Source: Bidens hawaiensis (lineage: Eukaryota > Streptophyta > Magnoliopsida > Asterales > Asteraceae). From it: a DNA stretch of 64,000 nucleotides. A program made the translations under genes and the position numbers. Positions 1 to 11,059 of this stretch are shown here, piece after piece. A model generated the notes under the pieces. It saw nothing but the letters and a program-made list of their open reading frames with translations, had not been told where the DNA came from and ran no database searches. The number at the start of each line of letters is the position of its first letter. The first letter of the stretch is position 1. The stretch spans positions 2,666,001 to 2,730,000 of the forward strand of contig JAIQDT010000059.1 of assembly GCA_021521415.1 (NCBI GenBank). The letters run 5' to 3'.

Positions 1-600
1 AGCCATCATAGATCGAACCATATCCAATAGCGTTTGATTCCTCCTCTTGGACACACCATTATGATGTGGTGTTCCGGGTGGAGTAAGTTGTGAGATGATC
101 CCACAACTCCTAAGATGATCTCGGAAAGCATCACTTAGGTATTCACCTCCTTTATACGAATGAAGTACTTTGATGGTTTTATCGAGTTGATTTTGTACTT
201 CATTTTGGAAGACTTTGAACATTTCAAAGGCTTCATCTTTGTGTCTTAACAAGTACACATACCCATAATGACTATAATCGTCGATAAAAGTAATGAAGTA
301 TCTTTCACCATTCCTTGTCATTGTCTTAAAAGGACCACATACATCCGAATGTATGATACCCAATAAGTCTTTTGCCTCTTCGTTTGTTCCACTAAAAGGA
401 TCCTCGGTCATCTTTCCAAGTAAACAAGACTCAGACTTATCAAATGAATCATCTTCACTTGATTCCAAAAGACCATTCTTTTTTAAGTGTATGTATGCGG
501 TCTTTGTTTATGTGACCAAGGCGAAAATGCCAAAGATAAGTCTCACTCAAATCCATTTTGAGTTTCTTGGTGCTTGATTGGTACAACATGTTATCATGAA
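1..600 (-). pseudogene. B1 GAG-pre-integrase and integrase core (inactive)
   Basis: Translated on the minus strand this is the GAG-pre-integrase domain (LWHFRLGH at about 500-530) followed by an integrase core (HSDVCGPF at about 335-360, FIDDYSHYGYVYL at about 255-290). Copia integrases cut and join DNA with a D, D, E triad. Here the first Asp (HSD) is present, the second is Tyr (LHSYKGGEY, near 150-170, where the family has SDRGGEY) and the Glu is Lys (VSKRRN, near 40-60, where the family has SERRN). One zinc-binding Cys of the pre-integrase HHCC motif is Ser (DKSESC). The protein can be dead from substitutions alone. It continues beyond position 1. Confidence 0.85.
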
Positions 601-1905
601 CTAATTCATAAATGCCATTAGACGGCATTGCTTTAAATAAAAGACATTATTCATGAAAACACAAATACCATTGTCCACAAATTTAAAATCATACCCATAT
701 TGTCTTAACAAAGAAACGAAGATAATGTTCCTAGTCAAATTAGGAGCATACAAAATATCTTTCAAAATAACTTCCAAACCATTTGGAAGCTTCAATGTGT
801 AGTCTCCTCGGGCTTCGACAATAACCTTTGCTCCGTTGTCCATGAAGAGACTAATATCTCCTTTCTTGAATCCTTTATTTCCCTTGAACCCCTGCAATGA
901 ATTGCAAATATGAGTTCCACATCCGGTATCCAATGCCCATATGTTAGAGGAAATAAGATTAAGATCAATATGAATCATGAAAGTTGTACCCGAGGTGTAC
1001 CCAACATCCCTCTTAGCTTTCAACTCTTTGAGACGGGTTGGACAATTCCTCATCCAATGCCCAATCTCCCCACATCCAAAGCATGGATCCTCCGAGATAA
1101 CCTTTAACTTCTTTGGTTTGGGTGGTTCCACTTTAGCCTTTCCCATGAACTTGCCCTTGACTTGTCCCTTACCTTTGGCAACCTTTGGCTTGGGTTCCGG
1201 GTGATGCCTTTTCTTATTGCCTCCCTCATTGATCGTGAGAACAGGTAAAACCTTTTTACCCATTCCCGTCTCGGCCGTTTTAAGCTTTGCATGAAGCTCA
1301 CCAATGCTCTTGTCCCAACCATTCATGTTATAATTCATAACAAATGTCTCAAACCTTTTAGTTAAACCATTTAGGATCAAATCCGTGGCTAACTCCTTTG
1401 AGACGGGACAATTAAGGCGCTCGAGATGATCAATGTGGCTTTTCATCTTAAGTACATAATATGAAACCTATTGGGTTTCTTCCATACGTCATGCATGAAG
1501 CGCTCGAACCGTTTCGAAGCATTCTACCCTAGCTTATGTAAGGAACATATCTTTAAGTTGGGTGATCATGTCGTATGCCCCATGAAGTTCAAAATCCTTT
1601 TGAATCTCAGGAATCATACTTCCCAACATGAGGCAAGAAACTTGCACCGAATCCTCATTATGCTTAACCCAATCGTTATGGTCTTGGACTTCGTCAACAC
1701 TTGGTTCATTGGGAATAGGATCCTCTAATACGTAATATTTCTTTTCTTGCTTGAGAACGATTCTCAAGTTTCGATACCAATCCATAAAGTTGTTATAGTT
1801 TAGACGATCCTTATCGAGAATATATCTTAGTGATAGGTTGTTAACGGGTGGGTGGAATAATAACGTTAGGTGGATTGTTGATTGCGGCCATCTACAACAT
1901 AACAA
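601..1905 (-). pseudogene. B1 gag and protease
   Basis: Two reading-frame pieces make up the gag. The upstream piece (1534-1905) has the UBN2-type Copia gag core (FMDWYRNLRIVLKQEKK, then YVLEDPIP). The downstream piece (601-1446) has the rest of gag, a basic KPKPKVAKGKGQ stretch, a CCHC zinc knuckle (CFGCGEIGHWMRNC, about 1040-1080) and the retropepsin active site (WALDTGCGTHI, about 910-945). Stops separate the pieces between 1446 and 1534, and a one-base loss in an A-run near 630-640 throws the protease-integrase junction out of frame. The natural start is probably the ATG at 1891, in a frame that meets the gag core only after a small indel. Confidence 0.85.
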
Positions 1906-3355
1906 AGCTCAATTTTAGTATTTTCGATATCAATTATTTTAATCGTTAATACCCTTTTTGTCTCCAAGACAATTAATGATTAAAATCTAGAACCCAACGT
2001 TACATTCAAATAGTAGTTAGGTGACCTTTATCCCACTATTTAAATTAACAAGGTAGTCAACGTTTGACGATTGCAACCCTTTGCAACTTCAAGTTTTATG
2101 GGATCGGTTAAGCATCTCATGCTTAGTCGGCATGTTTAATCCCATCAACACCATTGTACGCCATGCTTCGGTGACCCTATTCACATGGTTTCCAATTTAA
2201 GTCTTCCTACTTACACACACGTGTGAGTTTACACATACAAGTGGTTAGGTGACCTTTATCACACAAATATGGAAAACCCACCTCAACTCACAAGTTTCCT
2301 CTAATGCGGTTAGGTGACCTTTATCCCACACTGAGTTCCCAAGTGATTCGAGTGTCGTATAAAAGGATGGTGTTCAACTTATTTTATGAAAGGGATTTTA
2401 GTTTTCAAAATTCTAAATCGGAAAACCTTTTATGTACCTTTCATTTGCATGCATTCAAATGTATGGTAGTAAGTTGAAAAACCCATTTTTCAAAGTTCCT
2501 ATTAATAAAACCCATTTTATTATGAAATCATTCGCCTTTAATAAAACTAATTTTTATTACCTAACGATTTCTAAGGAACCAATTTTATGCTAGTTGTTGA
2601 TTTAAGTAGTTTAACAATCCAAATTGTAACAACATACCAACAAAAGTAAATCAACCATGAAAGCATAAAACATACAAAACCACAAGTTCATAACCATAGC
2701 CTCCTAATGTTGACCACACTTATTGACCGAAGACAAGTGTGTTAAAAGGTCTCTCCTAAGGGAATCTAAAGGACATGAGCTTGTGTCAGTGAACTCCCAC
2801 TTGATCCCGCATCCAAATGTTCAAGTGTTCACCCCCGTGTTGTGGTCTCCATCATTTTATTTGGGCTCTCTTCCTTGCATCTTCTTTTACAAAAATATAT
2901 CCTAATACATTTTTCTAGTAAAAGAAATGCATCTAATCTACTTATTATTACAAACCAAATGAAACAAATAAATAGATTACAAACCCAAATAAATATTACA
3001 ACCATATCGAATGAACAAACAACCATTTGAATGACCAAAAAATCAACACAAACATTTAACAAACACAAGGCCATGGCTAGGTTATGAACATCTATTATAT
3101 ATCCAAATATGCAATAATACAAGACCCAAAATGGTTCCCCTTTACCCCTTGAAACTTTTGGCCAAACTTGACAAAACCAAAAGTTCCGGGTTTTGTCCAA
3201 ACAACACAATCAATCATCCAAGTGACTTAGTATTTCAAGATTACCACATGCATGTAAAGTATAACCTTGAAAAACCCCTAAAATTTTCGGCCATATGGTA
3301 AACAACAACATAAACCCGAAAATTTTTGGGTCTAATGAAGCATGCATCCGTATAA
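1906..3355 (-). other. B1 untranslated leader
   Basis: There are 1.4 kb between gag and the primer site. No recognisable domain is present; open frames here (for example 2829-3209) look fortuitous and are hydrophobic, low-complexity translations. The leader holds three spaced copies of a word close to GGTTAGGTGACCTTTATC (near 2018, 2242 and 2308). Such long leaders normally contain dimerisation and packaging signals; that role is inferred. Confidence 0.6.
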
Positions 3356-3370
3356 ACGGCTCTTGATGCC
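3356..3370 (-). other. B1 primer binding site
   Basis: Directly inside the 5' LTR the minus strand reads TGGCATCAAGAGCC. This is close to the initiator-Met primer site TGGTATCAGAGC, with one change and one extra A. Its position beside the LTR terminus fits minus-strand priming. Confidence 0.65.
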
Positions 3371-3372
3371 AT

Positions 3373-4323
3373 TGTTGGGTTTTAACAAGATTATCAAAGT
3401 GTTAAAATCCCTATTTTACCAAAAACGCAGCGGAAATAAGTTTTAAATCTTGTTAATTTGATATGTATAAAACCTATTTTACACATGCAAAACCCAAGCC
3501 TGGATCCAAATACGAAATACATACTATCAAACACATGCATGACACTAAAATTTCATGCATGTCAAGCTACCTTTCAAGAGAATCAAATCCGAGTGAAGGA
3601 GAGGATGGTTGGAGGCAAGAACTTCAAAGGGAAGGTCCTCAAGCTTGCATACCCCAAGCCTACGACAAGACACCTTGATTAGCTAGGATTTTACACTTGA
3701 AAGAACCTCCTTCTTGCTCCTTCCTTTGGCTAAAATCACCAAGAGAGAAAGAGGAGTTGAGAGGATTTTTCCTCTTGTGTTTTACTTGTGTGTTGTGTTA
3801 GAGAAAAGTGAGAGAAAGAAAGAATAAAGTCTTTCAAAATCCATCACCACCCAAGTCCACCAATGGAACTTATTGCATGCCTCCACTACCTCTAGTATAA
3901 TAATAAAATAATAAGGAGAAGGATAGAGAGAGGGGGGTCGGCCCCCTTCCTTTTCTTGTTATTATTTTTATCAATTTTTATAACAATCAATTTATATGTT
4001 TATAAATTATGTTATAAAACTTGTAGGTAACATGCTTGGTAATTTGGTTTACATATTGTTATTTAACCAACTTAAATAACACTATGTAAAGTTCTCTCAA
4101 AATATAAATCGTCCATATGATTTATTCACTACACAAGTACATTGTATTTAGAAACCCTTTTCTAAATAACTCAAGTGTTAATATTCATATGCTATGATCA
4201 TATCATATATAAACAAATATTATTGGTGTTTGTCTAGCTTGTTATTGGGTATGACCCGACTTGGATCATGACATACTAGCCACATCAATTATAATATGTG
4301 TCTTGGGCATATCGAGTCCAACA
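3373..4323 (-). repeat. B1 5' LTR (951 bp)
   Basis: The LTR runs from TGTTGGGTTTTAAC at 3373 to GAGTCCAACA at 4323. The same sequence recurs in element Y (42001-42139 plus 50148-50986), including the end block with TTATTGGGTATGACCCG and TATGTGTCTTGGGCA. The terminal inverted repeat is TGTTGG/CCAACA. Short open frames at 3458-3682 are fortuitous. Confidence 0.9.
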
Positions 4324-4956
4324 TTCACAGCTTCATTCCTGAATTGAACGGGTAGCTTAGAATCAGCAAGCATCGTTCTTGCTGCTTCAACCAACGTACG
4401 ATTCTTTCTTTCAGACATGCCATTTTGTTGAGGAACATAAGGTGCACTAAATTCCCGATGAATTCGTTTCTGAATGCAGAAGAAATCCAATACATTATTC
4501 TTAAATTCAGTTCCATTATCACTCCGTATTCGTCTCACTTTTAGTTTGTAAAGTGATTCGATCTTCATGATAAGGTTCTAAATTAAGATAGGCGTCTGAT
4601 CTTTCGACCCCATAAATAGAACCCATGAGAATCGTGAGAAATCATCAGTAACCATCAAGCAGTACAGATCACCAGCTATACTAGCACGATTCACTGGACC
4701 AAAGAGATCCATATGAAGTTGTTCTAGTGGTGTATCAATTGAGTTAAGTGATTTGCTCGGATGTAATTTCTTCTTTCCCCCCCCCCTTTTGCATGCAAAG
4801 CAATGATCATTGATCTTGATGTTCTTAAGTGAAACACCATCCACCAAATTATTTGAAATGAGAAAATTCATCTTGCGTATGTGAATATGTCCCATGCGTC
4901 GATGCCAAAGGATAGAGTCCTTTTTTGTTGCTTTTGACATGAAACATGTAGCCGAG
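4324..4956 (-). pseudogene. Copia A2 GAG-pre-integrase and integrase, detached segment
   Basis: The minus strand encodes the pre-integrase (ILWHRRMGHIH, HCFACKRGGG) and an integrase core with DDE residues still present: HMDLFGP (about 4705-4725), IRSDNGTEF (about 4505-4530) and MSERKNRT (about 4395-4420). A frame break near 4568-4578 separates 4578-4940 from 4266-4568. The sequence is cut at 4323 by the B1 LTR and at 4956/4957 by the Athila 3' LTR. Its upstream half lies at 14670-18295, and the frame continues correctly across the Athila insertion. A run of 10 C at 4777-4786 falls in the zinc-binding loop and may reflect slippage. Confidence 0.9.
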
Positions 4957-5793
4957 TGATGTGCGTTGAATGATATATCTAAAAGAATGAATGACCCTCA
5001 TAACTAAGTTTTAAATTTTAAAACGAAAATCCTAACCACTCAGAACCGGCAAGTGTATTGGTCGCAAGTAGTATAGACCTAAGAAGTCCGAGTATCTAAC
5101 ACGAGGACACGTATAAACGCTACTGATCACTAACCGTAGACAAGACCTACCAAAGAATAATATTTAATTGATTTTAATTTTAGTTTTTCTTTTTTAAATT
5201 AATTTAAAACTAATTTAACTAACTTACTTAACTTAACGGAGATAACAGGAAAACTTAACGGCACTAACGAGGTTTTAACGAATATGGAAAAACGACTACC
5301 GAGGCAAGAATCATATTGACGGTTCAACGGCTAACGGAATTAACTAATCACACGACACCGGGATCTTAAAAATAGATGAATCAACTAAGGCTCACAAAAG
5401 TTCACTAGATCACCTCTCGGTCTCACCAACTAACCCTCACGAATATAAGAAGATTGAATTAACCTACCACGATAAAGATTACTAAGGTACCCTAATGATG
5501 CATCTCATCTCGGACTCAACGACACAGAACCCGCTAAAAATTGGCACTAGCGACTCTAGGGATAAAGGGGTAATAATATTTAACTTGACCTAGGACACTT
5601 ATTAATCAAGATAATAAAACTATATGGCCGCTCTTAACTACAAAAGAAATAATATCCTTCATTCTTTTAACCCATAACCTACAAGATAATTAAAACTATG
5701 TAAAACCTAGCTAAAATAAGTTAAATTACATTAAATATAATATAAAAAGACAGATAAAAGATGCGAAAAATAAGTGTGTCTTACAACACATCA
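4957..5793 (-). repeat. Athila 3' LTR (837 bp, shortened)
   Basis: It matches the 5' LTR at both ends but is half the length. By eye it lacks a block of roughly 660 bp (5' LTR about 13643-14300) and one of roughly 170 bp (about 14353-14530). The rest aligns well, including GGCAAGTGTAT and TAGACCTA(A/G)GAAGTCCGAG. Confidence 0.9.
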
Positions 5794-5810
5794 AACATCC
5801 CCACACTTAA
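5794..5810 (-). other. Athila polypurine tract
   Basis: The minus strand reads CTTAAGTGTGGGGATGTT immediately before the 3' LTR. This is the expected plus-strand primer for this clade. Confidence 0.8.
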
Positions 5811-7604
5811 GACGTTTTCTTTCCTGAAAAAGAATTCTACACAGGATCATAGCCGCGTTTAACCGAAAACTCTTGGTTTTATTTATTTATTATTATTATT
5901 ATTAATTTTTATTCTTTTTAAATTATTAGAACAAGTGACCCGTTACCCAAATATTTCTTCCAACTTTCACCTAATAAGCTAGATCAGGTCGATTGCCGGT
6001 ATTGTTGTCCGCTTAAACCCATGCCCCTAATACTTACCGAGGCAAATAAGGCGTGACAAATTTATTACTTTGTGTGACTAAGTGGGACCCACACCTGAAA
6101 GCCCTGCTGCCACTTCACCACGTTCCATTATGGTTTTACCGGACCGAGCCCCTAACTTGACTTAAACCTATTGCCACATGATCAAAACATTTTCGACTCA
6201 TAAACAACCTATAAACTCTAGCTTGGTCCTTGATCGACCGACAGTAGTTTTCTTCATGGTGGTTTTGATTTGAATTTTTTTTCTGCCTTTTGGTGTTTGC
6301 ATTGCCTTTTGGCTTTTTGCATTTTTTGTTTTTTGAAAAAATTCACCATGTTGGAGGATATTACAGACTACATCAAGGCTCAGGTCTGCGCCACCGCACA
6401 AGAAAGGGCCAAGCAAAACTGTCTTCGGCTATTTGCAGGAATATATACCTATACATAAGATTACACATTTAAGTACGTATACAAAAATTAGGTTTTTATA
6501 TAAAGGTGATCATATGACTCGAGGCTTGAGTATAACCTGGCTTTTCATTCAAGTCCTGTTACAGGCTTAGTTAAACAAACAAAACTCTAAGATGTTTCCC
6601 ACTAAAGTCAGGCCATTTAAAAGGATCAATTGGGTCAACAGCCAAATCGCCCTTTCATTCTCAAAGGCTGAGCCTACCGACACATCGATTACTGAGTCTA
6701 AACCGTTCGGTTACAATACATTACGTGCGGGTCTAATGGGCACTGTTCTTATTTATTATATATGTATATATATATATATATGAAAACACCAAGAAGTTAT
6801 AAAACAAACACGACTCGGTAGTAATATCATTTCCTGTTTAACGTAGAGAAAATAAGTTTCAAGGGACAATTTTTCAACATTTTTCAATTTTTTTTTTTGA
6901 AATTTTTCTACAACTAAGTAAAATAAATCCCTTCCCCACACTTAGAATGAAATCGTCCTCGATGAGAACAAGGAAAAGAAAGAAAATAAAATAAAATAAA
7001 AATGAACGGGAAAATATAATATACAAGAATAAAACAAAGAACGGGTTACTCCCCTGGTTTGTGTGCAGAATCTTCAACAACTGAGTAGTGACCAAGCGAC
7101 CGTATAGCATTTCCTTCGTGGCCGCAACCTCGGGAGAACCTGTTCCAAAACGCCATCGTAGCTACCATGCACATAATAAAACCAGCAAAGACTCAAACTT
7201 GCTCGCATGTAGCGGCGCACAAAACAGAAAACAAAACATAAACATATTTTTGTGTTTTTGGTTTTTATGATTTTTATAATTATTATTATTATTTTAATTT
7301 TCTATTTTTTTTTATTTTTTTCTTCATGTTAATAATAGAATACCCCTTAAATCGACTGACTCGAATGGAGATTGAGTACGAGCGGTTTCATTTTGTAACA
7401 TCCTGAAATAGATAAAAACATATAAAGCAAATACAGAAATACAAACTCTACAACTCGGGTAGTCTCCCGAGTGATGCATCCAATACTTCTACGTCTCGGT
7501 GAGCGAATCAAGGAAGAGTACCTCGAAAGTCTGATCAGCCATCGGCTCGTCAATGTAGTGTTTCAGTCTATGACCGTTCACCTTAAATTTCCCGCCTTTA
7601 TCCT
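5811..7604 (-). other. Athila region between integrase and 3' LTR
   Basis: About 1.8 kb of AT-rich sequence. In autonomous Athila elements this is where an envelope-like frame can lie, but I see no coherent long frame, signal peptide or membrane segment. A second purine-rich stretch (minus strand TAAGTGTGGGGAAGGG, about 6928-6944) resembles the 3' polypurine tract. A short TA run lies at 6764-6781. Confidence 0.6.
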
Positions 7605-10376
7605 CTATCTCAATAGTGCCATACGGGAAAACCTCATGACCGTGAACGGTTCCGACCATCGGGATCTCAACTTTCCAGGGAATAACCTCAACCGGGAATT
7701 ATACAATAAGACCAAATCCCCACACTTGAACTGCTTGTTCCCCTTCAATTTCCTATCGTGCAGTTCCTTCGTCCGCTCCTTATACCTAAACGACTGTGTG
7801 TAGGCGTGATCTCTCAGCTCCTCTAACTCGTGCAACTGGTGGAAACGAGTGCCTTCCGCGGCGGACATATCAAGATTGACCCTCTGTAGGACCCATGAAG
7901 CACGGTGCTCCAACTCAACAGGCAGGTGGCAGGCCTTCCCATAAATCATCCGAAACGGTGTGGAACCGGTCAGAGTCTTGTAGGCTGTATGGAAGGCCCA
8001 CAACGCATCATCCAACTTGTCGGACCAATCCCGACGATTCGAACCAACCATTTTCTCAAGAATACGTTTGATCCTTCAATTACTCACATCTACCTGCCCA
8101 CTAGTCTGTGGGTGGTAGGCGGTGGCAACCTGATGGGTGACCCCATAGCGTCGCAATGCCTTCTCCATCTACACATTGCAGAAGTGAGTACCCCTATCAC
8201 TAATCAACGCCTTCGAGACGCCAAAACGAGCAAAAAGGCTCTTGAGAAAATGGACTACAACTCGGGCATCATATGTGGGTAAGGCCTTGGCCTCAACCCA
8301 TTTCGAAACATAACCCACAGCCACAAGTATGTACTTGCTCCCACACGAAGATGGAAACGGTCCCATGAAATCAATGCCCCACACATCAAAAACCTCACAA
8401 ACCTGAATAGCATTTTAGGGCATTTCATTTCGCGACGAAATGTTGCCGACACGCTGGCAACGATCACAACTCCTAACAAACGCGTGTGCATCCTTAAAAA
8501 CTGAAGGTCAATAAAAACCAAAATCAAAGACCTTCTTCGCTGTCAAACTCGCACCGTGGTGACCTCCTGTCGGTCCAACATGGCAATGGCTCAGAATCTG
8601 CCATCCCTCCTTAACATTAACGCGCCTCCTGATCAACTGGTCAGCACCTATACGAAAGAGATACGGGTCGTCCCAAAGGTAAAACTTAACATCAACAAAG
8701 AATTTCTTCTTTTGTTGGAAAGGCATCTTCAGGAGGTACCCGTCCGCAAGATAGTTCACGAAGTTGGCGAACCATGGAAAACCCTCATCCTGAGCTGTAA
8801 CAAACATGAAACTCTCTGTCGGAAAATGGTCATTAATCCTGACCCCCGGCTCTCCTAACTCAGCTCCCTCAAGACGCGAAAGATGATCAACCGCCACATT
8901 CTCGGCCCCCTTTTTATCACGGATTTCAATATCAAACTATTGAAGCAACAGGATCCATCGGATAAGACGCGACTTAGCATCATGTTTGCTAAAGAGAAAA
9001 CGAATGGCAGAATGATCCATGTACACAATCGTCTTGGACATAACTAGATAGGACTTGAAATTATCGAATGCAAACACCACAGCTAAAAGCTCTTTCTCGG
9101 TGGTGGTGTAACTCTCCCGTGCACCATTCAAGGTCTGGCTAGCATAGTAAATCGGTTGGAAGTGTTTTTCCTTTCGCTGTCCAAGAACCGCTCCGACTGC
9201 GAAGTCGCTCGCATCACACATCAACTCAAAAGGAAGCGACCAGTCGGGAGCAATCATGATCGAGGTGTTAATGAGTTTGTCTTTTAAAAGATCCAACGCC
9301 TCGATACACTGCTCAGAAAACACAAACGGGGCATCCTTCTCCAGAAGTTTGGTCATGGTTCTCACGATTTTAGAAAAATATTTAATGAACCGACGGTAGA
9401 ACCCAGCGTGACCCAAGAAACTCCAGATGGATCTCATAGAAGTGGGTGGGGGAAGATTAGAAATGGTCTCGACCTTCGCACGGTTGACCTCTATCCTCGC
9501 ACTCGAAATACGATGCCCCAAAACAATGCCCTCACTTACCATGAAGTGACACTTCTCCCAGTTAAGGACTAGGTTGGTGTCAACGCATCGGGCCAACATC
9601 CTCTCAAGGTTGGAGAGATACTGATCAAAAGAGCTCCCAAACACAGAAAAATCGTCCATGAACACCTCCATGGAGTCCTCGATCATGTCATGAAATATAG
9701 CCACCATGCACCTCTGAAATGTGGCTGGAGCGTTTCACAATCCGAACGGCATACGTCTATAGGCAAAAGTTCTGTATGGGCAGGTAAATGTGGTTTTATC
9801 CTGGTAATCGGGAGCAATCGGAATCTTAAAGTACCCAGAGAAACCATCCAAGAAGCAGTAATACTGCTGACGTGCCAAACGCTCCAGCACCTGATCAGTG
9901 AAAGGTAAAGGAAAGTGGTCTTTCCTCGTGGCATCATTCTGTCTGCGGTAATTGATGCAGACTCTCCAACCGGTCACAGTCCTAGTGGAAATGAGTTCGT
10001 TCCTCTCATTGGTGACGACAGTCATGCCACCCTTTTTAGGAACCACTTCGACTGGACTAATCCACAAACTATCAGAAATGGGGAAAATGATCCCCGCATC
10101 AAGGAGTTTGATAATCTCCTTCTTCACGACCTCCTGCATCTTCGGATTAAGTCGCTGCTGCGGCTGAACGACAGTCCTATAATTATCCTCCTTGAGGATT
10201 TTATGAGTGCAGAACGAAGGGTTGATACCCTTAATGTTGATAATCTTCCATGCAATAGCCTCCTTATGCTCTCTCAGCACCCTCAACAACTTCTCTCTCT
10301 CGGCCTCCGTCAAAGCAGATGCAACAATAACCAGCAATTTCCTCTCTAAAAATGAGTACTCCAAATGGGCGGGCAA
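7605..10376 (-). pseudogene. Athila pol: reverse transcriptase, RNase H, integrase
   Basis: Read on the minus strand: RT begins near 10376, with VCINYRRQNDATRKDHFPLPF (split here as VCINYRRQND then HFPLPF), YRRMPFGL at about 9740 and the active site VFMDDFSVFG intact near 9650. RNase H follows (MCDASDFAVGAVLGQ, about 9195-9240; YTTTEKELLAVVFA, about 9080-9115). Integrase has DFMGPFPS and ISDRGTHF, but the Glu of the DDE triad is Asp (SGQVDVSN, about 8080-8105). In-frame stops occur near 9735, 8937, 8508, 8415, 8169 and 8079; several are readable as single C-to-T or G-to-A changes from family consensus codons. It copied RNA into DNA and integrated it when functional. Confidence 0.9.
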
Positions 10377-11059
10377 ATCCTTAAGCTATAATGAAGGAGG
10401 GGGGCTCTCGACGGAAGGTCGGTCCATCGGATCATCTCGTACGATCCTAGCAGATGCTTCAGACTCAGGGGTATCTGACTTGGTGTCATCTTCCGTTGAC
10501 TGATCGGTCATGGCAACCATCTCAATCTCCGGAATGTCCCTATTGAGAATCTGAGTGTCGGAGGCAGATCTTCCATAGATCTCGCTGCAAATCTCCCCAA
10601 CATGCTCCATGATGGTATCGATAAAGTACAAGGAGTCATCAGTAGACTTGGGGTGTTTAAGTGACTATTGAACATCAAAAGTGACGTTCTCATCCCCAAC
10701 TCTGATAATCAACTTACCCTCGCAGACGTTGACCAACGCCTGTGCAGTGGAAAGGAATGGTCGGCCTAAGTAAGCGGTACAATATCATCATCGTTTATGT
10801 CCAGAATGACAAAGTCCACCGGGAAGATGAACTTGTCGACACGAACAAGCATGTTCTCGACCACCCCTCAAGGGTATTTCACAGAACGATCAGCAAGCTA
10901 GATACTCATCCTGGTAGGCCTCGGTTCGCCTAAACCCAGATTGATGTACACAGAATACGGCATAAGATTAATACTGGCGCTGAGATCAGCCAGCACATGA
11001 ATCACCGTATCATCACTCAAGATGCAGGGAATCGTGAAACTCCCAGGATCGGACATCTT
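10377..11059 (-). pseudogene. Athila protease region
   Basis: The minus strand encodes a retropepsin-like stretch near 10900-11050 (ILSDDTVIHVLADLS, then INLMPYSVY) with the active-site Asp present and a Ser where Athila elements usually have Gly. Stops fall at about 10867 and in the linker. The acidic, Ser-rich linker at 10386-10631 joins protease to RT. Confidence 0.7.

Larger units (their letters stand above)
1..4323 (-). mobile_element. Ty1/Copia element B1, 5' part (continues left of window)
   Basis: This is a minus-strand Copia retrotransposon read right to left: 5' LTR (3373-4323), primer site (about 3356-3370), long leader, gag with zinc knuckle, protease, GAG-pre-integrase and integrase core, running off the left edge. 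Its LTR starts TGTTGG and ends CCAACA on the plus strand. To the right, at 4324, the integrase of Copia A2 begins abruptly, so B1 is inserted in A2. The A2 side flank is TTCAC; the matching copy would lie outside the window. The LTR is the same family as that of element Y (42001-50986). Coding parts are broken, so it is a dead copy. Lineage within Copia is not resolved. Confidence 0.9.

Noticed and set aside
2829..3209. 126-aa minus-strand frame with hydrophobic stretches, a possible membrane protein
   Set aside because: It lies in the B1 leader, has low-complexity composition, no homology I recognise and no gene signals; a chance frame in AT-rich DNA.
5811..7604. Envelope-like gene of Athila
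   Set aside because: The position is right but there is no coherent frame, signal peptide or membrane segment.
9915..10349. 144-aa plus-strand frame
   Set aside because: Antisense shadow of Athila reverse transcriptase.
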